Positions 4,843 to 5,585 of a stretch of 5,585 bases of DNA are shown piece by piece. The DNA is taken from contig JAKJFB010000201.1 of assembly GCA_022705125.1 (NCBI GenBank), positions 1-5,585 of the forward strand, written 5' to 3'. Below the pieces are notes generated by a model. That model did not search any database. It was given only the letters and a program-made list of their open reading frames with translations, and had not been told where the DNA came from. Made by a program: the position numbers and the translations under genes. The DNA is from Pseudomonadota bacterium. GTDB taxonomy: Bacteria; Pseudomonadota; Gammaproteobacteria; Pseudomonadales; UBA5518. Positions within the stretch are counted from its first letter, which is position 1; every line of letters starts with the position of its first letter.

Positions 4843-5585
4843 ATGCAAGGCCCGTCCACACCGGCGAGCAGCGGCCCGCGTCCCTCGCTCGCACAGCGCG
4901 CCTTTCCGCGCCGGGTGCGCGCGCTGCTCGAAGGCGTGCTCGACCACGTCTCCGACGAACTCGACCGTCGCCTCACGGTCACCCTGAACGAACTCGAGCA
5001 GCACCTGTTCAAGCTGGCCGAACAGGCGCGCAGCAACGACGTGCAGAAGCAGACCTTCGACGCGCTGCGCGAACTCAAGCGCGTCCGCGCCGACGTGACC
5101 CCGCGTTTCCTCGTGGGGCTGGAGGCGGCGCTCGCCACGATCAAGGACGAGCCGCAGAAGGATCCCGACGAGGGACGTGCGGCGGCCATGCCACGCGTGC
5201 TGACCCTGGTGGAAGACGGCGCGATGGACGAGAGCAGCGCGCTGCACGAGATTGCGGTGCGGGCCGAGGTCCGCAACAGCCTTTCCCTGTTCCTGCTCGG
5301 GCAGCGATTCGGCGTGATCGTCGGGCGCCCGGCCTTCGATGCGGAGTCCTTGCCCATCGGCCCGCACGCCTTGTGCCGACTGTTGCGCGAGGCGGCTGGC
5401 GCGCTGGATGTGGGCATGGAGTTCCGCCTGCACCTGTACAACCAGTTCGAGCGCACCGTGATGCAGTTCATCGCACCGATGTACGACTCGGTGAACGCCT
5501 ATCTGATCAAGCAGAACCTGCTGCCGCACCTGACCTACGTGCCGGTGCGGGTGAAGCCCTCGGCCGCCAGGGGGCGCGGGCCGGA
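4843..5585 (+). CDS. DUF1631-family protein, N-terminal part (runs off window)
   Basis: The frame from ATG 4843 stays open to the last base: 247 complete codons and no stop. The sequence is mostly predicted helical and charged, with no signal peptide or membrane segment, so the protein is likely cytoplasmic. Stretches I associate with DUF1631 are L-E-Q-H-L-F-K-L-A-E-Q-A-R-S-N (51-65 region), L-T-L-V-E-D…M-D-E-S-S-A-L-H-E-I-A-V-R (about 120-140), L-P-I-G-P-H-A-L-C-R-L-L (170-181) and Y-N-Q-F-E-R-T-V-M (199-207). Family members are usually several hundred residues longer, so roughly the first third is present. Function is unknown; some database entries give it enzyme names without support. It has its own promoter and follows a probable terminator, so it is not obviously part of the secretion operon. 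The family call rests on remembered motifs, not a search. Confidence 0.85.
   Translation, partial: MQGPSTPASSGPRPSLAQRAFPRRVRALLEGVLDHVSDELDRRLTVTLNELEQHLFKLAEQARSNDVQKQTFDALRELKRVRADVTPRFLVGLEAALATIKDEPQKDPDEGRAAAMPRVLTLVEDGAMDESSALHEIAVRAEVRNSLSLFLLGQRFGVIVGRPAFDAESLPIGPHALCRLLREAAGALDVGMEFRLHLYNQFERTVMQFIAPMYDSVNAYLIKQNLLPHLTYVPVRVKPSAARGRGP

Noticed and set aside
3042..5471. Very long minus-strand open frame (809 codons) opposite gspE and the DUF1631 gene
   Set aside because: Its product is a low-complexity His/Arg/Ala/Gln-rich sequence without domains, and it crosses two well-supported + strand genes and the promoter gap. Long antisense frames are expected in very GC-rich DNA with strong third-position bias.
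1..5585. CRISPR arrays, tRNA/rRNA genes, insertion sequences, phage or toxin-antitoxin genes
   Set aside because: No regularly spaced repeats, RNA-gene signatures, transposase-like frames or terminal inverted repeats with target duplications were seen. Nearly all of the sequence is accounted for by four co-directional genes.

Overview
The window is a very GC-rich, densely coding stretch of a Gram-negative chromosome. A gspC–gspD–gspE block means an outer membrane and a type II secretion system (T2SS). The strong G/C bias at third codon positions, the tight overlapping genes and the look of the proteins suggest a gammaproteobacterium near the Xanthomonadales (Lysobacter/Luteimonas/Xanthomonas-like). 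That placement is inference from general resemblance, not from a database match.

Layout, all on the + strand. Bases 1-114 hold an inverted repeat, a possible C-terminal tail of an upstream gene that stops at 81-83, and a candidate extended -10 element. Then come gspC (115-1032, inner-membrane clamp protein with HR and PDZ domains), gspD (1034-3193, outer-membrane secretin) and gspE (about 3162-4667, cytoplasmic secretion ATPase). gspC and gspD are one base apart, and gspE starts inside the end of gspD, so the three look like one translationally coupled operon. A 175-bp gap (4668-4842) follows. It contains a run of overlapping hairpins that probably ends the operon, then a new promoter and ribosome binding site. 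The last gene (4843 to the window end, incomplete) is the N-terminal 247 residues of a DUF1631-family protein of unknown function.

How the genes work together: GspE hydrolyses ATP at the cytoplasmic face to drive pseudopilus assembly. GspC spans the inner membrane and its HR domain contacts the periplasmic N-domains of the GspD secretin, through which folded exoproteins leave. The platform protein (gspF), the pseudopilins (gspG-K) and gspL/M are not in the window. The gap and new promoter after gspE indicate that they do not follow directly downstream.

I see no previously undescribed system here. The points most worth a second look are a GspE that lacks the family's zinc-binding tetracysteine motif, the C-D-E-only block closed off before gspF, the stacked hairpins after gspE, and an exact 18-bp in-frame repeat in gspC.
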